In this document: positions 35,102 through 44,187 of the stretch, piece after piece
How positions within the stretch are numbered: position 1 is the first letter of the stretch
Layout of the letters: each line of letters starts with the position of its first letter
Assembly: GCA_041687255.1 (NCBI GenBank)
Contig: JAWLCL010000003.1
Span: forward strand, 124,001 to 188,000
Source: Mariniphaga sp041687255
GTDB lineage: Bacteria > Bacteroidota > Bacteroidia > Bacteroidales > Prolixibacteraceae
Length of the DNA stretch: 64,000 bases
Reading direction: 5' to 3'
The notes under the pieces: generated by a model
What the model saw: only the letters and a program-made list of their open reading frames with translations
Databases searched by the model: none
Told to the model about the DNA's origin: nothing
Translations under genes and position numbers: made by a program

Positions 35102-37273
35102 TCAATTCAGCCAATAGGTAACTTTTAACACCAATGCTCTGTTACGTGAATTCCAGTCTCCGGGAATATAGTTGTCGGTATACACCAGGAAGATATCAGA
35201 AACAGGTTGATACCTCCACTGAAAGCGCATGTTGACATTCATGTTCTCCAATTGTTCATTATACTGTACAAATGTCGTCCAGAAGATGTTTTCGGAAAAG
35301 GTCACATCAAGCTTTGGACCCAGCAACCAGAATTTCGTACGTTCAAAGGGCAGTGGCAAATGAATGTCGGTGTAATTAAAGTTAAGCGCAAAATTAATAT
35401 ATGGCTGATAACGATAACCTATCTGACCCTGTACGTATTGAATTTCCCCATTGTAAAAAGTTCCTTTAGCTGCTTCGGCATTCCACTTAAACATTCTTTT
35501 AGGTGTTGACGAGAAATTGACAAATGTCCCTCCGAAATTGTGCCTGCTGCCTGCCGGCAGATATCTGCCGCTTACATGTGTGGGATCAAAATCATTTTCC
35601 AGTTGGATAAAAATATCCTGGTATCCCAGGTTCAGCATTGACCGGTTTTGAAATTCAAACTGATAGGCGAATGTATTCTCATGCTCAATTTTTTTATAGC
35701 CGGGTGTAAAATAGTTTTCCAGTTCAATGGAGGGACCATGACTTACGACCCTTTTATTGGGAACAAAAAGATATGTAATTTCAGGTCCAAGGAAATTATA
35801 ACCCCGGCGGCGCACATATCCTGTTTCTGCAAGGTAATTCTCACCTACCGATGTTTGAGACAGTTCAACCTGGATATTTTTTCTTTTATATCCCAGGGAG
35901 GCTCCCTGTGCATATTGCTTTTCAGGATTACCGGGTTGAAAGGAGCGGTGGTAGAAGATCTTTCCATTCCAGAAGTTGTTGCTGCTTGCAAGATTGTAAT
36001 CTATACCCGCCACCCGGTTAAATAAACTGACACTATCGGGTTGGTTTAGGTATTCCTTATTCACGAAAATAAAGCCAATATTTGAACGGGCAAATACTTT
36101 TTTCTGCACTGAGCCAACTGAAAAGTTCCGGGCCAAAAAGTTGCTGTTTTCCTGAGTGGTCATGTTCATGAACCCTATGCGCCAGTCGTTTCCAACTTTA
36201 CCGCTAAGCCGGGCACCTGCCAGAACCGGTGCATCCAACCCGATGCGCCTTGAAAAGAAAGGTGTTACGGTGTTGTATCCAAATCCGGAGAAAAGATCAC
36301 TGTTTTCTAAAAAGAACTGTCGTTTCTCAGGAAAAAAAAGTTCAAAACGGTCGATGTTGGTAACCTGCTGATCAACTTCCACCTGCGCAAAATCAGGATT
36401 GTATGTCAAATCAAGGTTCATCGATGAGGATATGCCCACTTTGGCATCAAATCCAAAATCCCTGTGATATTCTGCCCCGGTACCGGCTTCATAATCATTG
36501 ACAAAACTGCCATAAACATAAGGTATAAAAGAGAGCTGCATCCTTGATTTAGGCAAAGGTTCATCGAAACGCATTACTCCGGTATAAGCAAGCGATGCAG
36601 TGGGAAATTGCCGAGGCACCGGTGCCCAGCTCGATTTCTCATTTGTTTTTATATCCAGCCTGCTGAAATTAACATTCCAGCGTTGTCCTCCCGATGGATA
36701 CCTGATCGATTTGAAGGGTATACGCATTTCAGAAACCCAACGGTCGTCATAATGCTTTGTTTTCGATTCCCACTTTGTATCCCAGTCGAGATTTACGGCG
36801 GCACCATTGCTCATGGTTCCGTCCCACTTGGCTCCCGAAGCCGATATTCCAAATGAAAAACCGTTGGTTTGGTCAAGAAAAGTATCGAAAAATGAAAGAA
36901 AATTATCGTTGCTGCCAAATGAAAAATCCCGTCTGAAAGATTCCATTATTCGCTTGCCCGGAATGGTATCGTAAAACACAAATGACATATAGAATGCTTT
37001 ATCATCGTAGGTAAGCATTACTTCCGTCTGTTGTTGGGGATAACCTGAGTCTACTGGAAGGACCAGGAAAAAAGGGGTTGCTTTTTGTGCTGCCTGCCAA
37101 TCGGGCTCATCAAGTACTCCATCTAAATGTATTGTTCCAACTGCTTTTTTTACATCGTAAACAAAGTCCTTATTATGAGTATTGAACACTGTGTCATTCT
37201 TCTCTGAATTAATTGGAGCGGCTTGTGTTAACAGCCCTGACAGAATAAATAAACAAAGAATAATTAACTTCAT
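35102..37273 (-). CDS. DUF5916 outer-membrane protein with CBM9-like domain
   Basis: This is a 723-residue exported protein with a signal peptide of about 18 residues ending LTQA. A carbohydrate-binding family 9-like domain follows at about 38-230 (LDGVLDEPDWQAAQKATPF), then a long segment of alternating strands (RQFFLENSDLFSGFG onward) that looks like an outer-membrane beta-barrel, ending in an aromatic-rich strand KVTYWLN. DUF5916 proteins are widespread in Bacteroidetes; their function is not settled. It lies downstream of the sulfatase gene on the same strand but has its own -7 element. Confidence 0.85.
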   Translation of the reverse strand: MKLIILCLFILSGLLTQAAPINSEKNDTVFNTHNKDFVYDVKKAVGTIHLDGVLDEPDWQAAQKATPFFLVLPVDSGYPQQQTEVMLTYDDKAFYMSFVFYDTIPGKRIMESFRRDFSFGSNDNFLSFFDTFLDQTNGFSFGISASGAKWDGTMSNGAAVNLDWDTKWESKTKHYDDRWVSEMRIPFKSIRYPSGGQRWNVNFSRLDIKTNEKSSWAPVPRQFPTASLAYTGVMRFDEPLPKSRMQLSFIPYVYGSFVNDYEAGTGAEYHRDFGFDAKVGISSSMNLDLTYNPDFAQVEVDQQVTNIDRFELFFPEKRQFFLENSDLFSGFGYNTVTPFFSRRIGLDAPVLAGARLSGKVGNDWRIGFMNMTTQENSNFLARNFSVGSVQKKVFARSNIGFIFVNKEYLNQPDSVSLFNRVAGIDYNLASSNNFWNGKIFYHRSFQPGNPEKQYAQGASLGYKRKNIQVELSQTSVGENYLAETGYVRRRGYNFLGPEITYLFVPNKRVVSHGPSIELENYFTPGYKKIEHENTFAYQFEFQNRSMLNLGYQDIFIQLENDFDPTHVSGRYLPAGSRHNFGGTFVNFSSTPKRMFKWNAEAAKGTFYNGEIQYVQGQIGYRYQPYINFALNFNYTDIHLPLPFERTKFWLLGPKLDVTFSENIFWTTFVQYNEQLENMNVNMRFQWRYQPVSDIFLVYTDNYIPGDWNSRNRALVLKVTYWLN

Positions 37274-37310
37274 TGGATAAAAAGTTTAATTCATTTAGGC
37301 AAATCGCGCC

Positions 37311-37318
37311 CAAAGATA
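37311..37318 (-). promoter_or_regulatory. Probable -7 element of the DUF5916 gene
   Basis: The minus strand reads TATCTTTG, an exact TAnnTTTG match in the gap behind the sulfatase gene, with start of transcription near 37304. Confidence 0.5.
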
Positions 37319-37359
37319 TCCATTCTGAAATTATTTCAAACTGAACTTTCCAAATGATT

Positions 37360-38850
37360 TCAAAAATTTGGAAAATATCGTTTTAAAACATAAGGAGGCT
37401 GGTGTCTGTCGGGTGTTTGTTTTAGTTTATTATAATCATATTCCATTGGCAGGGTGGCAGCAGGGAACAAGGTAGCAGTATCGGCTGTTGCTTCATAACG
37501 GTTTTTGATCAAATCCACCATCCGGTTGACATGGTCCTTATTTTCCGGCAGTCCTGCAAGGTTAGTCATTTCATACGGATCTTCCTCCAGGTTAAACAAC
37601 TGCAGATGTTTAATCTGTAAGTACCAGATAAGCTTCCAATTCTCTGTCCTTACCGCGCGGACTGTATTGCGATAGGCAGTATAAAGCGAATTCCTTACTT
37701 CATCAGCTTCTTTTGGAAGAACAGGCATTAAGCCGGCTCCGTCAATATCTTCCGGCTCAGGTAATCCACATAATCCGGTTAGGGTAGGGAATATGTCAAA
37801 CAGGTAAACCAGGGCATCCCGTTCCTGATCTTTTGGTATTCCAGGCCCTGATAATATAAAAGGAACCTTAATGCTGTGCTCGTAAAGATTCTGTTTCCCC
37901 AGCAAACCATGACTGCCTGTTGCAAGACCGTTGTCGGAGGCAAAAACAACAATTGTATTTTCATAAAGCCCCGACTTTTTAAGCAGGCTTATTATGTCCC
38001 CGATACGTGCATCCATATGGCTTATGAGCGCGTAATAGTCGGCGACTGTTTTTCTTATGTATTCCTGTTCCCGGGGCCAGGGAGCCAACGTTTCGTCCCT
38101 GATGTTGAGATCATCAAACTGAAAGGGAGGCAGTTTCATGTAATTTTCCGGGAGCGGCATATCCTCTTCGTTATACATGCTCCTGTAATCTTCGCGGGGA
38201 GAACGTGGATCATGCGGTGCAGTGAAGGCAAGGTAGCAGAAGAAGGGATTCGCCCGGTTGTCTTTGGCATATTCATCAATAAAGTCTAATGCTGCCTGTG
38301 CAAATAAATCCGTAGAAAAACCCTTATTCATAGGTTCTGTTAACTGACCATCCTGATTTAAATCACGGCAGGGAACATTAAAATGATCGCTCATCCCTCC
38401 CAAAAAAACATTCTTCCCTTTTTGAAATGAAGCTTCAAAGCTTTTTGCTGAATTGTGCCATTTGCCTGTGCCAAATGTTTCGTAGCCGTACCGTGAAAAA
38501 TACATCGGCATGGTCACTTCACTCTCCAGATTATCGTATACATTGAACAGGCTCTTGCCGCTCATCAGCATGGCACGGCTGGGAGCACAGATTGCCCCGT
38601 GATGACCTCCCATTACATAGCAATTTGTAAAACGCACTCCGTTAGTGGCAAGGTTATCGATGTTTGGTGTTTTAATTACGGAATTACCCGCACAACCCAT
38701 TGCATCTGCCCGCTGATCATCAGTAAATATAAACAGGACATTAGGTTTTTCAGGTTCCTTCTTACCGGCAGTTCCTGTTGGTTTTTCGGTCCGACAGCCG
38801 AAAAAAATAGCTGCAGTAAGAAATCCTGCACTATAAATCAGCCTGTTCAT
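37360..38850 (-). CDS. Sulfatase lipoprotein
   Basis: Counting from ATG 38850 the protein has 496 residues, a lipoprotein signal with lipobox IFFGC (Cys19), and an alkaline-phosphatase-fold sulfatase domain. The formylglycine site is CAPSR at 88-92, so a maturation enzyme (anaerobic type or FGE) is required; none is in the window. Metal-binding VLFIFTDDQRADA (38-50) and FASDNGLATGSHG are intact. Substrates of such enzymes are sulfated glycans, unspecified here. It overlaps the PHP gene by 4 bases (ATGA), implying coupled translation. A longer frame starts at 38883 but lacks a signal at its N-terminus. Confidence 0.9.
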   Translation of the reverse strand: MNRLIYSAGFLTAAIFFGCRTEKPTGTAGKKEPEKPNVLFIFTDDQRADAMGCAGNSVIKTPNIDNLATNGVRFTNCYVMGGHHGAICAPSRAMLMSGKSLFNVYDNLESEVTMPMYFSRYGYETFGTGKWHNSAKSFEASFQKGKNVFLGGMSDHFNVPCRDLNQDGQLTEPMNKGFSTDLFAQAALDFIDEYAKDNRANPFFCYLAFTAPHDPRSPREDYRSMYNEEDMPLPENYMKLPPFQFDDLNIRDETLAPWPREQEYIRKTVADYYALISHMDARIGDIISLLKKSGLYENTIVVFASDNGLATGSHGLLGKQNLYEHSIKVPFILSGPGIPKDQERDALVYLFDIFPTLTGLCGLPEPEDIDGAGLMPVLPKEADEVRNSLYTAYRNTVRAVRTENWKLIWYLQIKHLQLFNLEEDPYEMTNLAGLPENKDHVNRMVDLIKNRYEATADTATLFPAATLPMEYDYNKLKQTPDRHQPPYVLKRYFPNF

Positions 38851-40136
38851 TTGCTCAGTTTTTGAATATGAGGTTGTACCCAAACCTTTTGTTTACCAAA
38901 AATTTTTCCGGTATTAGGATCAAGATGATCAACAGTTGATGTCACCCGCGCCCTGACATACAACTCATCACCGGTGAAAGTATACGACGGCTTCAAATCG
39001 CGACTGACAGCAAGCACTTTACCTATTTTATTGCTGTATTTTAAAGTGGTGTTCTCTATTTGATTGCCTTCGGCATCGGTGGCTGGCTGTCCGTTTAATT
39101 CACTGTTCTTTAAGGTGCCGATGAATTCAGTGGTGTATTCCACCCCCTCCTGTGGTTCAATTTCAATGTTTAATTTTTTGCCGTCGAATTTTATATCTCT
39201 TAGCACGACACCTGTTGATGAATAGAAATCGCCTTTGTCAATGGCTTCAAGGATTTCTTCAGGTGAAAGTTCGCTGGCGCGTACCATAACCCATCCTCTT
39301 CCGGGCCCGGCACCTCCGCCATGATAATGATGTGCATCGTCGGTTGCCAGACCGTAAAGAAGTTCTCCCTTGCCGGCTGACAATCGTTTTGCCAGCACAA
39401 TATCCCATATCCTGTCGGTGCTTGCGCGATTCTCATCACCCTCATTGTTAACCTGCGGGTGGCCATTATACACTTCAAAGTAACGAAGCTCCGGTACATT
39501 AATCATCATTTCGGCTGTTATTGCCCATGTAAAATTAGGATGGGCCAGAACCGGGTGGACATTTCTTCCGCTTACATTCCGGTAGGCTGCAACATTTGCC
39601 ACTGTTTCGCGAATCATTTGCTCCCGTTCTTCCGGGTTGCCTTTACTTACCGGAATAATGCTGTCCTGATGAAAGGCAAGCAGATGCACAGCATGTGGAT
39701 TGGATATTTCATTGCCCATAATAATGAGGAACTCTCCGGGTGACTCGTACAACGAACGAAATTCTTCAAGAGTTTTTAGCCGTACCCGGTTTACACCTTC
39801 TTCTTCTTCATGGTTATGCATCTCCACCCATTCACTGCCGAACGAATCAAGATATTTACTTAGTGTAGCATGGTCTGCCGGAAAATTACGCCAGCGCTCC
39901 CCCTCCAGAATGACGTTATGATCGGTCAACGCAAGAAAATCGTATCCATTTTCTTTATACCATTGCACCACACGCTCGGGAAATTCATCGCCGTCGCTCC
40001 AAAAAGTATGGGTATGCAAGTTTCCTTTTTTCCAGGCGGGCTGGGCATCAATGCCGGAATGAAACAGTAAAACAACAAGCAGCGCATGTATGACTGTTGT
40101 TGATAAAGCCTTAATTTTTAGTGCAATCCCTTCCAT
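38847..40136 (-). CDS. Exported PHP-domain phosphoesterase
   Basis: This 429-residue protein has a signal peptide (hydrophobic segment about 12-30, then DAQPAW) and a PHP domain with metal ligands HTHTFWSDG (His41, His43, Asp48) and TDHNVI (Asp72, His73). PHP proteins hydrolyse phosphoesters, but exported forms like this in Bacteroidetes have no assigned substrate. The C-terminal 120 residues (KFDGKKLNIEIEPQ) look like a beta-rich accessory domain. It is the first gene of a two-gene unit with the sulfatase, suggesting work on a shared phosphorylated or sulfated polymer (inference). Confidence 0.85.
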   Translation of the reverse strand: MEGIALKIKALSTTVIHALLVVLLFHSGIDAQPAWKKGNLHTHTFWSDGDEFPERVVQWYKENGYDFLALTDHNVILEGERWRNFPADHATLSKYLDSFGSEWVEMHNHEEEEGVNRVRLKTLEEFRSLYESPGEFLIIMGNEISNPHAVHLLAFHQDSIIPVSKGNPEEREQMIRETVANVAAYRNVSGRNVHPVLAHPNFTWAITAEMMINVPELRYFEVYNGHPQVNNEGDENRASTDRIWDIVLAKRLSAGKGELLYGLATDDAHHYHGGGAGPGRGWVMVRASELSPEEILEAIDKGDFYSSTGVVLRDIKFDGKKLNIEIEPQEGVEYTTEFIGTLKNSELNGQPATDAEGNQIENTTLKYSNKIGKVLAVSRDLKPSYTFTGDELYVRARVTSTVDHLDPNTGKIFGKQKVWVQPHIQKLSK

Positions 40137-40436
40137 TTATCTGTTGATTTAATTCCTTTTCATTTCACATGATCCAAACAATAATTTGAAGGAAGAACAT
40201 TGCAATTTACAAATAAGCTTCTAACAATACCATTTTCAAACGAGAATACTCCTTAAAATCAAGAATGATATTTCACCTGCCCGGCCTTCTTTTTTTTGAT
40301 GTTTAATTATATGATGCTCATTATTAGTTGAATGTGAAAGTGCTGTTAATTATTACCCGGATATGTGCTCATTCGTGCTTTTTTTAAACTTCCTGATTCA
40401 CTTGTTTCCTAAGTCGGCCGAAGCCTGAAGTACAAC
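40137..40436. other. Intergenic region between the PHP gene and hcp
   Basis: Roughly 300 AT-rich bases hold no open frame I would call. I found no TAnnTTTG element for the PHP gene here. The right edge leads into the hcp terminator. Confidence 0.4.
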
Positions 40437-40470
40437 AAAAAAAAACCGACAGGAAATTAATCCTGCCGGT
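40437..40470 (-). terminator. Intrinsic terminator after hcp
   Basis: The stem CCGACAGGA/TCCTGCCGG (40446-40454 and 40461-40469), with one G-U on the minus strand, is followed there by a U-tract from the A-run at 40437-40445. It is 44 bases past the hcp stop. Confidence 0.7.
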
Positions 40471-40513
40471 GTCCCCAAATAATCTACATTTCTCTCTCTG
40501 TTAACGTTTCTTT

Positions 40514-42175
40514 TCAGACGTGGCTGGTGTCAAGGAACTTTTCCATATCCGACTCCACATCAGTAATTCCGGCGATGCCAAAATTATTTACCAGAACATT
40601 GGCTACATTGGGCGAAAGGAAAGCGGGAAGCGTGGGCCCCAGATGAATTTTTTTCACTCCCAGTGATAAAAGCGCCAATAAAACAATAACTGCTTTTTGT
40701 TCATACCATGCAATGCTATAGGCAATTGGCAGTTCATTAATATCGTTCAGTTCGAACACCTCTTTCAGTTTAAGGGCAATCACTGCCAGTGAATAGGAGT
40801 CGTTGCATTGTCCTGCATCAATAACCCTTGGAATTCCACCGATATCTCCCAACGGCAGCTTATTGTAGCGGTACTTGGCACAGCCGGCGGTGAGTATTAC
40901 AGTGTCGTTTGGCAGTTGATCGGCAAACTGAGTGTAATAATCGCGGCTTTTCATGCGGCCATCACAACCTGCCATAACAAAAAACTTTTTAATGGCTCCC
41001 GATTTAACGGCATCTACTATCTTATCGGCAAGGGCAAACACTTGTGCATGAGCAAACCCGCCTGTAATGGTTCCTGTTTCAATTTGCTTCGGTGGTGCAC
41101 ATCTTTTTGCATGTTCAATGATTTGGCTGAAATCTTTCATTTTTCCTTCTTTCCGTTCCGGAATATGAACTGCCCCTTCAAGTCCCGATGCACCGGTTGT
41201 ATAAATACGGTTGGCATAAGTTGCATTGTCTTTAGGGGGAACAATACAATTGGTGGTAAACAGAATTGGGCCGTTAAAACTTTCGAATTCCTGTGTTTGT
41301 TTCCACCAGGCATTTCCATAGTTGCCGGCCAGATGACTGTACTTTTTGAAGACCGGGTAATAATGGGCAGGCAACATTTCACTGTGGGTGTACACATCAA
41401 CTCCTGTACCTTCCGTTTGCTTCAGCAATTCTTCCATATCCTTCAAGTCGTGCCCTGAAATCAGAATTGCAGGGTTGTTGCGGACGCCTATATCTACCCG
41501 GGTAGCTTCGGGATTTCCGTAAGCCGATGTATTTGCTCTATCTAATAATGCCATTACATCCACACCATACTTCCCGGTCTCAAGGGTCAGCTGAACCAGC
41601 TCATCGGCCGATAAGTCTTCGGTAGTTGCAACGAGTGCACGCTGCATGAATTCAAATATTTCATCACTTTTCTGATTAAGGTTCCATGCATGTTCCGCAT
41701 AGGCTGCCAGTCCTTTTAATCCGTAAATGATAAGTTCACGCAACGAGCGGATGTCTTCATTTTGAGTACTCAAAATACCGACTTCTGCAGCTTTTGCTTC
41801 AAATTCCTCTACAGTTGAAGCTTTCCACGATGCAAATTCAGGTAAGACATTGGGCAGTGGAACATTAGCAGCCAAACAACGGGCATGTAACTCATTGCGC
41901 AGTTCAAGAGCCTCATTAATGCGGCGGCTGAAACTGGTTTTATCAAAATTGGCATTGGTGATGGTACTGAAAAGTCCATCGAATACAAACTTATCCACTT
42001 TTGCAGGATTAATTTTTTGTACGCGAAGTTTCTGATTGTACCAGCTGATCCCTTTCAGCACATACAGCAAAGTGTCCTGTAAGTTAGCCACATCACTGGT
42101 TTTTCCGCAAACCCCTTTTATTGTACAACCGGTTCCTTTCGCCGCTTCCTGGCACTGAAAACAAAACATGCTCAT
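40514..42175 (-). CDS. hcp: Hybrid cluster protein (hydroxylamine reductase)
   Basis: This 553-residue iron-sulfur protein begins MSMFCFQCQEAAKGTGC, with cysteines 5, 8, 17 and 23 that bind the N-terminal cubane cluster. The hybrid-cluster ligands are present in HDLKDMEE, the FTTNCIVPP region, AGCAKYRYN and DAGQCNDSYS. Hcp reduces nitric oxide or hydroxylamine and protects cells from nitrosative stress; it is usually induced under anaerobic, NO-rich conditions by HcpR- or FNR-type regulators. A near-perfect 16-bp palindrome at 42247-42262, 72 bases upstream of the ATG, may be such a site. No Hcr reductase or regulator gene is nearby. Confidence 0.95.
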   Translation of the reverse strand: MSMFCFQCQEAAKGTGCTIKGVCGKTSDVANLQDTLLYVLKGISWYNQKLRVQKINPAKVDKFVFDGLFSTITNANFDKTSFSRRINEALELRNELHARCLAANVPLPNVLPEFASWKASTVEEFEAKAAEVGILSTQNEDIRSLRELIIYGLKGLAAYAEHAWNLNQKSDEIFEFMQRALVATTEDLSADELVQLTLETGKYGVDVMALLDRANTSAYGNPEATRVDIGVRNNPAILISGHDLKDMEELLKQTEGTGVDVYTHSEMLPAHYYPVFKKYSHLAGNYGNAWWKQTQEFESFNGPILFTTNCIVPPKDNATYANRIYTTGASGLEGAVHIPERKEGKMKDFSQIIEHAKRCAPPKQIETGTITGGFAHAQVFALADKIVDAVKSGAIKKFFVMAGCDGRMKSRDYYTQFADQLPNDTVILTAGCAKYRYNKLPLGDIGGIPRVIDAGQCNDSYSLAVIALKLKEVFELNDINELPIAYSIAWYEQKAVIVLLALLSLGVKKIHLGPTLPAFLSPNVANVLVNNFGIAGITDVESDMEKFLDTSHV

Positions 42176-42246
42176 ATCTTTTATTTTTCCTAATTAATTA
42201 TTCATTTTTAACGGTGGCGAAAATATGAGACGGCAAATAATGGGTG

Positions 42247-42262
42247 TGTATCATATGTTACA
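42247..42262. promoter_or_regulatory. Candidate CRP/FNR-type palindrome upstream of hcp
   Basis: TGTATCATATGTTACA is symmetric at 7 of 8 base pairs and lies 72-87 bases before the hcp start codon, between hcp and the divergent GH30 gene. The architecture fits a dimeric CRP/FNR-superfamily regulator such as HcpR; the specific regulator is inference. Confidence 0.45.
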
Positions 42263-42388
42263 TTTTCGGTATATTTTATAAATTTTTCAGTGAAGACAAG
42301 GGGAATGTTAAAGATAAGGTGAAATGATTTTTCCACTTTCCTGTTTATTGCTGCACTTTTTGATGTAAGTATGGCTTTTTGCTTTCTG

Positions 42389-42419
42389 TTTGCTTTCTTC
42401 ACTCAATTCTTTACTTTTG
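42389..42419 (+). promoter_or_regulatory. Consensus Bacteroidetes promoter of the GH30 gene
   Basis: TTTG at 42389-42392, 19 bases, then TACTTTTG at 42412-42419 match both elements at the usual spacing. Transcription should begin near 42426, which places the true start at ATG 42453 and not at the upstream in-frame codon 42390. Confidence 0.75.
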
Positions 42420-42452
42420 AAAACAGAATTATCTGAAAGAAATTTTATAAAA

Positions 42453-43928
42453 ATGCAAAATCAGCTGTTGCTTACTATCCTTTGCCTTATTGGCTTTATC
42501 ATGAATTCAACCCATAGCTCCGGCAGTAGTAATAACCGCAGTAGCTTTTCGAAAAAGAACAATGATGTAGAAGTAATTTTAACTTCAGCCGACCGGCAAT
42601 ACGATTTGGAGAGAATGACGATCGGCTTCAGTAAAAATTCCATGCATTCTTCAGCAGTAATTACTTTAAATCCGGAAATCCGTTACCAGGAAGTGGAGGG
42701 GTTTGGAGCGGCGGTAACAGGTTCAACATGTTATAACCTGATGCAGATGGCTCCCGACGACCGGAAAAAGTTTCTTGTTCAAACCTTCTCGCATGAAGAA
42801 GGATTGGGTTTCAGTTACATAAGAATATCAATCGGCTGTTCCGACTTTTCGCTGAGTGAATATACCTGTTGCGATGAACCGGGAATTGAGAATTTCAGCC
42901 TGCAGGAGGAGGAAAGGAAGTTCATAATCCCCATTTTAAAGGAAATTCTTGAAATTAATCCAACGTTAAAAATAATGGGTTCACCATGGACAAGTCCCCG
43001 CTGGATGAAAGTAAACAACCTGAATGAACGCAAACCCTACAACTCATGGACAGGAGGGCACCTGAACCCGGAATATTACGATGACTATGCTACCTATTTT
43101 GTAAAGTGGATACAAGCTTTCGCTGAATACGGTATCCCGGTAACTTCAATCACGCCGCAAAATGAACCGCTTAATCATTTAAATTCAGCTTCATTGGTAA
43201 TGTTTTGGGACGAACAGCGCGATTTTATAAAAGTGCTGGGTCCAAAGCTCCGGCAGTCAGGTCTTGAAACTGAAATTTATGTTTTCGACCACAATTACAA
43301 CTACGATAGAATGGAAGAGCAGTTTAATTATCCTGTTAAAATTTATGCTGATGAGGAGGCCAGACAGTATATTAAAGGAGCGGCATATCATAATTATGGG
43401 GGGAACAGAAGCGAACTGCTGCACATTCACAAGCAGGTTCCTGAAATGGACCTGGTATTCACCGAAACATCAATAGGGACGTGGAACAGAGGCAAAGATT
43501 TAACAGTCAGGCTAACCGATGATATGGCAGAAGTGGCATTGGGTACTGTAAACAATTGGTGCAAGGCGGTTATTGTATGGAACCTGATGCTCGACAGCAA
43601 CAGGGGACCTAACCGTGAACACGGTTGCCGCACCTGCTATGGCGCTGTTGATATTGATGCCGGCGATTATAGGACCATCAGCCGTAACTCGCATTACTAT
43701 ATTATTGGGCATATGGCTGCAGTTGCAAAGCCGGGAGCTGTACGCATTGCATCCACAGTGAAGACAGGTGAAGAAATAACCTGCTCGGCATTTGAAAATA
43801 CTGAGGGAAGCTATGCATTGGTTATGCAGAACAATTCGGGAGAAAGCACACCTGTTTCAGTGAGCGACGGCAGGAGAAATTTTGAATATGTGCTGCCGGC
43901 AAAGTCGGTGGCATCATTCAGGTGGTAA
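42453..43928 (+). CDS. Glycoside hydrolase family 30 protein
   Basis: This 491-residue protein has an N-terminal signal peptide (MQNQLLLTILCLIGFIMNS), a (beta/alpha)8 catalytic barrel and a C-terminal beta domain. The acid/base glutamate is in TPQNEPLNH and the nucleophile in FTETSIGTW; the N-terminal EGFGAAVTGST block and SPWTSPRWMK loop are typical of GH30 beta-glucosylceramidase-like enzymes. Members cleave beta-glucosides, beta-1,6-glucans or related linkages; substrate cannot be decided here. It is followed 259 bases later by the PhoD-like lipoprotein and preceded by a consensus promoter. Confidence 0.9.
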   Translation: MQNQLLLTILCLIGFIMNSTHSSGSSNNRSSFSKKNNDVEVILTSADRQYDLERMTIGFSKNSMHSSAVITLNPEIRYQEVEGFGAAVTGSTCYNLMQMAPDDRKKFLVQTFSHEEGLGFSYIRISIGCSDFSLSEYTCCDEPGIENFSLQEEERKFIIPILKEILEINPTLKIMGSPWTSPRWMKVNNLNERKPYNSWTGGHLNPEYYDDYATYFVKWIQAFAEYGIPVTSITPQNEPLNHLNSASLVMFWDEQRDFIKVLGPKLRQSGLETEIYVFDHNYNYDRMEEQFNYPVKIYADEEARQYIKGAAYHNYGGNRSELLHIHKQVPEMDLVFTETSIGTWNRGKDLTVRLTDDMAEVALGTVNNWCKAVIVWNLMLDSNRGPNREHGCRTCYGAVDIDAGDYRTISRNSHYYIIGHMAAVAKPGAVRIASTVKTGEEITCSAFENTEGSYALVMQNNSGESTPVSVSDGRRNFEYVLPAKSVASFRW

Positions 43929-44187
43929 TTAACAGATTGCGGGTTGAACCGGCGTCAGCATCAGCAGAACCCGTCAGTTGAAAAGATGCAACAGAATAGA
44001 ATGATTAAGCATTTTCTGCTTACCTGTAGTGATTTACAGAAGGAAAATGTTGTTATTTTGCCAATAGAATAACAAATCATATATTGCAGCATCAAATAAA
44101 AGTGAAAGAATATTAAGAAACGACCTGTGAATCAGGCAGTGCAATGCTGCTTCATCAGGTAATTTAAAAAAACCAAAATTGATTGTG

